DNA of 9,063 nucleotides from Kingella_B sp963529665 (GTDB taxonomy: Bacteria > Pseudomonadota > Gammaproteobacteria > Burkholderiales > Neisseriaceae). Below, in pieces: positions 5,750 to 9,063 of this stretch. The position numbers and the translations under genes are program-made. The DNA lies in assembly GCA_963529665.1 (NCBI GenBank), contig CAUSAG010000036.1, positions 1-9,063 of the forward strand, in the 5' to 3' direction. The notes beneath the pieces were generated by a model. It was not told where the DNA came from. It saw only the letters and a program-made list of their open reading frames with translations, and made no database searches. How positions within the stretch are numbered: position 1 is the stretch's first letter; each line of letters begins with the position of its first letter.

Positions 5750-5769
5750 AAAAATCTCCATTTTTATTA
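5746..5769 (+). promoter_or_regulatory. A/T-rich hairpin between TPP aptamer and terminator
   Basis: TAATAAAAAT (5746-5755) and ATTTTTATTA (5760-5769) form a perfect 10-bp A/T stem with a CTCC loop. Its first bases overlap the 3' strand of aptamer P1 (5744-5749), so the full hairpin and a complete P1 cannot form together. It is a candidate part of the switching mechanism. Confidence 0.5.
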
Positions 5770-5781
5770 TTCAAAACCCAT

Positions 5782-5817
5782 CGCCATTTGCCGTGTTGAG
5801 CAAATGGCGTTTTTTTA
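5782..5817 (+). terminator. Attenuator-type intrinsic terminator between riboswitch and thiB
   Basis: CGCCATTTG (5782-5790) and CAAATGGCG (5801-5809) form a perfect 9-bp stem with a 10-nt loop, followed by seven or eight T residues (5810-5816). It lies between the aptamer and the thiB Shine-Dalgarno, where the only downstream gene is thiB. That position is typical of a regulated terminator rather than the end of a gene. Confidence 0.85.
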
Positions 5818-5832
5818 TCACAGGAGAAAATC

Positions 5833-6906
5833 ATGAAATTCGTTCCTTTTTATTTGCCCACGCTAAACCAAAGCAAAGCAGCAAAGCGCGCCAAAACGGT
5901 TAAGCTGCTTTCATTGCTTGGCATCACTTTATCGTTCGCGCTAAGCCAAACCGCTTGGGCGAGAACAGAAGTGCGCTTAGCTGTAAGCGATTCGTTTGAT
6001 TTGCCCAAGCCAGTGATTGAGCAATTTGAGCAACAAAACAATGCCAAAATTTCCATTGTAAAACTGGGTAGCGGCAATGAAATGCTGAACCGTTTGATTT
6101 TAAGCAAAAAATCACCGTTGGCTGATGCTGTATTTGGCTTGGATAACAATACTTCCGCCAAGGCGCATGTGGCAGGCATCTTGAAGGGGCAACAGCCGCA
6201 AAGCAAAACAACCGTGGTTTCTCTATCGCGCGCGTTGCCAGTAGATTTCAGCTTTATCACGTTAAACTATGATAAACAATGGTTTGCAAAAAACAATCTG
6301 CCCTTGCCTAAAACTTTGGATGATTTAGTGCAGCCCCAATACAAAAACTTGCTTGCCGTGCCTAATCCTGCCACTTCCACTCCAGGATTGGGATTCTTGT
6401 TGGCAAATATTGGCGGCTTGGGCGAAGAACATGCGTTTAAATGGTGGGGCGCAATGCGCCAAAACGGCGTGAAAATCACCAAAGATTGGTCGCAAGCGTA
6501 TTACACCGAATTCACGCTCAATGGCGGTTCTCGCCCGATTATTGTGGGCTATGCCACCAGCCCTGCGGCAGAAGTGTTTTACAGCGAAGGTAAGCTCAAA
6601 TCGCCCAATATGGGCAACTTATTCTTGCAAGGCGGCAGCTATTTGCAGATTGAAGGCGCAGCGGTGTTAAACCAAGCCAAGCAGCCTGAAATGGCGGCAA
6701 AACTGGTGCAATATTTGCAAAGCCCTGCGGTGCAAGATTCGTTGATGACATCTATGTGGGTTTATCCTGCGGTGAAAGGCATAAAAGCGCATCCGATTGC
6801 GGTGCATGCTTCTTCGCCGAAAAATGCCAAATCATTGCCTGCTGCGCAAGTGAACAGCAAGCAAAAAGATTGGGTGGCAAGATGGACACGCGTGGTAATC
6901 AAATGA
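5833..6906 (+). CDS. thiB: Thiamine ABC transporter periplasmic binding protein
   Basis: ThiB captures thiamine, TMP or TPP in the periplasm and delivers it to the ThiP/ThiQ membrane transporter. The 357-residue product is somewhat longer than E. coli ThiB (327), mostly because of a long N-terminal region. A basic stretch (15-24) and a hydrophobic core end in AWA, giving probable signal cleavage after residue 43. Family signatures are ADAVFGLDNN (97-106), TSTPGLG (181-187), WSQAY (219-223) and GYATSPA (239-245). A C-terminal KQPEMAAK...SPAVQ...MWVYPAVK pattern matches the SPAFQ...NWMYP of the E. coli protein. AGGAG (5822-5826) fixes the start six bases before the ATG. The TPP riboswitch upstream independently supports the assignment. 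A one-mismatch DUS lies at 6679-6690. No thiP or thiQ follows: the gene ends at a terminator facing polA, so the membrane and ATPase partners must be elsewhere or absent. Confidence 0.95.
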   Translation: MKFVPFYLPTLNQSKAAKRAKTVKLLSLLGITLSFALSQTAWARTEVRLAVSDSFDLPKPVIEQFEQQNNAKISIVKLGSGNEMLNRLILSKKSPLADAVFGLDNNTSAKAHVAGILKGQQPQSKTTVVSLSRALPVDFSFITLNYDKQWFAKNNLPLPKTLDDLVQPQYKNLLAVPNPATSTPGLGFLLANIGGLGEEHAFKWWGAMRQNGVKITKDWSQAYYTEFTLNGGSRPIIVGYATSPAAEVFYSEGKLKSPNMGNLFLQGGSYLQIEGAAVLNQAKQPEMAAKLVQYLQSPAVQDSLMTSMWVYPAVKGIKAHPIAVHASSPKNAKSLPAAQVNSKQKDWVARWTRVVIK

Positions 6907-6910
6907 TTTA

Positions 6911-6922
6911 AGGCAGCCTGAA
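6911..6922 (+). repeat. Single DUS after thiB
   Basis: Exact AGGCAGCCTGAA four bases past the thiB stop codon, without an inverted partner. The terminator just downstream uses an unrelated stem. Confidence 0.9.
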
Positions 6923-6925
6923 AAC

Positions 6926-6957
6926 ACAAAAGGTATCCGTTTTGGATACCTTTTTTT
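6926..6957. terminator. Bidirectional terminator between thiB and polA
   Basis: AAAAGGTATCC (6928-6938) and GGATACCTTTT (6944-6954) form an 11-bp stem with a 5-nt loop. Seven T residues follow on the plus strand (6951-6957). On the minus strand the stem is followed by TTTTGTG. It can therefore end both thiB and the convergent polA, whose stop codon is 10 bp away. Confidence 0.9.
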
Positions 6958-6966
6958 GTTGTGCGG

Positions 6967-9063
6967 TTAATGCGCATCGTCCCAATTTTTGCCCATGCCC
7001 ACTTCGGCAACCAACGGCACATCCAACACGCCTTCGCCCACGCTTGCCATCAGCGCAGGGATATTTTGCACAATGATTGCCTTTTCGTTTTCAGACACTT
7101 CCAACACCAATTCATCGTGCACTTGCATGGTTAAACGTGTTTTCAGGCTGCCTGAAAGTAAGAAATTATCCACCACAATCATGGCGCTTTTGATTAAATC
7201 GGAAGCGGTGCCTTGCATCGGCGCGTTAATGGCTGCCCGCTCTGCGCCCGCTCGCGTTTGCGCATTTTTCGCATGAATATCAGGCAAATACAAGCGCCGC
7301 CCAAACAGTGTTTCCACATAGCCCAAATCCTGCGCTTGCTCTTTGGTGCGCTGCATATAATCCGCCACGCCTGTGTAGCGCGCAAAATAGCGCTTGATAA
7401 ACATATCGGCAGAAGCGTTATCAATTCCCAGCGATTTTGCCAAACCATAGCTGCTCATGCCGTAAATCAAACCAAAGTTAATTGTTTTGGCATAGCGCCG
7501 CTGCTCAGGCGTAATATTTTCAGGCTGCATACCAAACACTTCGGCAGCGGTGCGGCGATGCACATCTTCGCCATTTTTAAACGCTTCAATCAAGGTTGCA
7601 TCCCCGCTTAAATGCGCCATGATTCGCAGTTCAATTTGCGAATAATCGGCAGACACGATCACGCTATTTTCAGGCGCAATAAACGCTCGGCGCACGCGTC
7701 GCCCTTCGCTGGTGCGGATGGGGATGTTTTGCAGATTGGGATTATTGCTCGCCAGCCGCCCCGTAATCGCCACCGCTTGCGCATAATTAGTGTGAACGCG
7801 ATGGGTGGTGGGGTTAATCATTTCAGGCAGCTTATCGGTGTAGGTGGATTTAAGTTTCGCTAAACTGCGGTTTTGTAAAATGATTTTTGGCAAAGGATAA
7901 TCCATCGCCAGTTGTTCCAACACCGCTTCGTTAGTGGATATGCCGCCCGTGCTGGTTTTTTTCAGCCCTTTGGTGGGAATACCCAATTTGGTAAACAAGA
8001 TTTCTTGCAACTGTTTGGGCGAATTCAAATTAAACGGTTGCCCTGCCAAATCATAGGCTTGCTGTTCCAGTTTTAACAATTCAGCGCCCAATTCTGCGCT
8101 TTGCTGTGCCAATTCTGCGCGATCAATCAGCACGCCATTACGTTCCATGTGAAACAACACCTGCGCCACAGGTAATTCCATGTCTTCATACATTTTGCGC
8201 TGCTCATCGCTCATCTGCGCTTTTAAATGCGCTTCAATGCGCAACGCAAAATCAGCATCTTGGCAAGCATATTCTGTTGCCTGCTCAACCGAAACATCAG
8301 CAAACGAAATTTGCTTCGCGCCCTTGCCGCATAAACTTTCATAAGTAATCGTTTCCAAGCCCAGCCAACGTTGTGCTAATTCATCCAAACCATGCCCCAA
8401 ATGGCTTTCCAACACATACGAAGCCAACATCGCATCGCCCGCAACCCCTTGCAATTGAATGCCATGATTAGCAAAAACGTGTTGGTCATATTTTAGGTTT
8501 TGCCCAATTTTTAATAATGTTTTGCTTTCCAAATACGGTTTCAGGCTGCCTAACAGCGTTTCCCAGCTTAATTGCTGCTCGGCAAATGCGTGGCTAATCG
8601 GAATATACACCGCTTCGCCCGCAGCAAAAGCCATGCTGATGCCCACCAGCCGCGCATTCATTGGGTCTAGCGATGTGGTTTCAGTATCCAAGCCAATTTG
8701 CTCGGCTGTAGATAATTTTCTGAGCAATTCATCCAACTGCGCTTGCGTGGTAATGGCTTGATAATTCAGTTTTTCGGGTTTGGGCGCAAGTGTGATTTCA
8801 GGCTGCCTTTGCGCATTAAACGCAGCTTGCGTACCCACATCATCCGCTGCAAATAAATCATCACTCGCTTGGCTAGATAATTGATTTTCTGCTTCTTTTA
8901 ACCAAGTTTTAAAACCCAGCTCACGAAAATGCACCGCAAGCTGTGCCCATTTAGGTGCGCTGCGCCGCAAATCATCCATGCCATTGGGCAACTCGCTGAA
9001 CAAATCAACATCGGTTTTAATCGTTACCAATTCATACGACAACGGCAGTTGCGGCAAAGCAGC
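6967..9063 (-). CDS. polA: DNA polymerase I, C-terminal 698 residues (5' end outside window)
   Basis: The reading frame is open through the right edge, so the gene is cut by the window rather than truncated. A TTG at 9055-9057 could be mistaken for a start but is an internal Leu. The visible part begins at the end of the 5'-nuclease domain (LSYELVTIKTDV), so most of the flap/5'-3' exonuclease domain is missing from view. The 3'-5' proofreading domain looks active: Exo I DTETTSLD (about 8670-8690), Exo II NLKYD (about 8485-8500) and Exo III YACQD (about 8255-8272) keep all acidic residues and the Tyr. The polymerase domain has motif A DYSQIELR (about 7627-7650), motif B RRYAKTINFGLIYG (about 7460-7500) and motif C VHDELV (about 7100-7120). 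It ends GKNWDDAH, close to the E. coli C-terminus. Pol I joins Okazaki fragments and fills repair gaps. Several DUS copies lie inside, mostly in variable linkers and loops. Confidence 0.97.
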   Translation of the reverse strand, partial: AALPQLPLSYELVTIKTDVDLFSELPNGMDDLRRSAPKWAQLAVHFRELGFKTWLKEAENQLSSQASDDLFAADDVGTQAAFNAQRQPEITLAPKPEKLNYQAITTQAQLDELLRKLSTAEQIGLDTETTSLDPMNARLVGISMAFAAGEAVYIPISHAFAEQQLSWETLLGSLKPYLESKTLLKIGQNLKYDQHVFANHGIQLQGVAGDAMLASYVLESHLGHGLDELAQRWLGLETITYESLCGKGAKQISFADVSVEQATEYACQDADFALRIEAHLKAQMSDEQRKMYEDMELPVAQVLFHMERNGVLIDRAELAQQSAELGAELLKLEQQAYDLAGQPFNLNSPKQLQEILFTKLGIPTKGLKKTSTGGISTNEAVLEQLAMDYPLPKIILQNRSLAKLKSTYTDKLPEMINPTTHRVHTNYAQAVAITGRLASNNPNLQNIPIRTSEGRRVRRAFIAPENSVIVSADYSQIELRIMAHLSGDATLIEAFKNGEDVHRRTAAEVFGMQPENITPEQRRYAKTINFGLIYGMSSYGLAKSLGIDNASADMFIKRYFARYTGVADYMQRTKEQAQDLGYVETLFGRRLYLPDIHAKNAQTRAGAERAAINAPMQGTASDLIKSAMIVVDNFLLSGSLKTRLTMQVHDELVLEVSENEKAIIVQNIPALMASVGEGVLDVPLVAEVGMGKNWDDAH
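7141..7157. repeat. Palindromic two-dialect DUS inside polA
   Basis: TTTCAGGC-T-GCCTGAAA is a perfect odd palindrome. The minus (coding) strand reads AGGCAGCCTGAA (7142-7153) and the plus strand reads AGGCTGCCTGAA (7145-7156). On the coding strand it encodes SGSLK in a variable loop just before the motif C strand of the polymerase. Confidence 0.85.
8540..8551 (-). repeat. Intragenic DUS in polA, read as GSLK
   Basis: Exact AGGCAGCCTGAA on the coding strand within the proofreading domain, encoding Gly-Ser-Leu-Lys. It carries the CTGTT upstream flank shared with the copy at 5645-5656. Confidence 0.9.
8796..8813 (-). repeat. Extended DUS in the polA interdomain linker, read as AQRQPE
   Basis: CGCAAAGGCAGCCTGAAA on the coding strand, with the 12-mer at 8797-8808. 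It encodes a stretch of the linker between the 5'-nuclease and 3'-5' exonuclease domains. The same 18-mer occurs at 1183-1200, 5485-5502 and 5537-5554. Confidence 0.9.

Noticed and set aside
127..8808. CRISPR array or transposon ends from the many repeated words
   Set aside because: The repeats are scattered 12-mer uptake sequences in both orientations, without regular spacers, target duplications or a transposase gene.
8990..9063. polA start at TTG 9055-9057
   Set aside because: The frame stays open to the window edge, and the visible sequence begins at the end of the 5'-nuclease domain, so this is an internal codon.

Overview
The window looks like ordinary chromosome from a member of the Neisseriaceae, most likely of the Kingella/Alysiella type. 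The main evidence is a very high density of the 12-mer AGGCAGCCTGAA, the DNA uptake sequence (DUS) dialect known from Kingella. I count 14 exact copies and 5 copies with one mismatch in 9 kb. Many are inverted pairs serving as transcription terminators, and others sit inside genes. The protein-coding content (ileS, polA, a thiamine-binding protein, a Dps ferritin, two lipoproteins) fits a betaproteobacterium.

Layout: a minus-strand block holds an e(P4)-type HAD acid phosphatase lipoprotein (195-1028), a Dps mini-ferritin (1247-1735) and isoleucyl-tRNA synthetase (1962-4745). Each has its own apparent promoter and terminator, so these are probably three single-gene units. A divergent intergenic region (4746-4978) separates ileS from a plus-strand MliC-type lysozyme-inhibitor lipoprotein (4979-5395). 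A 437-bp non-coding stretch follows. It carries the mliC terminator, a large DUS inverted repeat, a candidate promoter, a TPP riboswitch and an attenuator-like terminator, and it leads into thiB (5833-6906). A bidirectional terminator then separates thiB from the convergent polA, whose C-terminal 698 residues are in the window while its 5' end runs off the right edge.

The genes do not form one pathway. Shared themes are cell-envelope and nutrient functions (surface nucleotidase, lysozyme inhibitor, thiamine capture), oxidative protection of DNA (Dps), and core information processing (IleS, Pol I). I see no CRISPR array, insertion sequence, prophage, toxin-antitoxin or defence system. The most interesting material is non-coding. 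It includes DUS copies that fall into two extended flank classes, palindromes that carry two DUS dialects at once, a lone Neisseria-type DUS core within the dps terminator, duplicated sequence around the dps start and upstream of its promoter, and the attenuator behind the thiB riboswitch.
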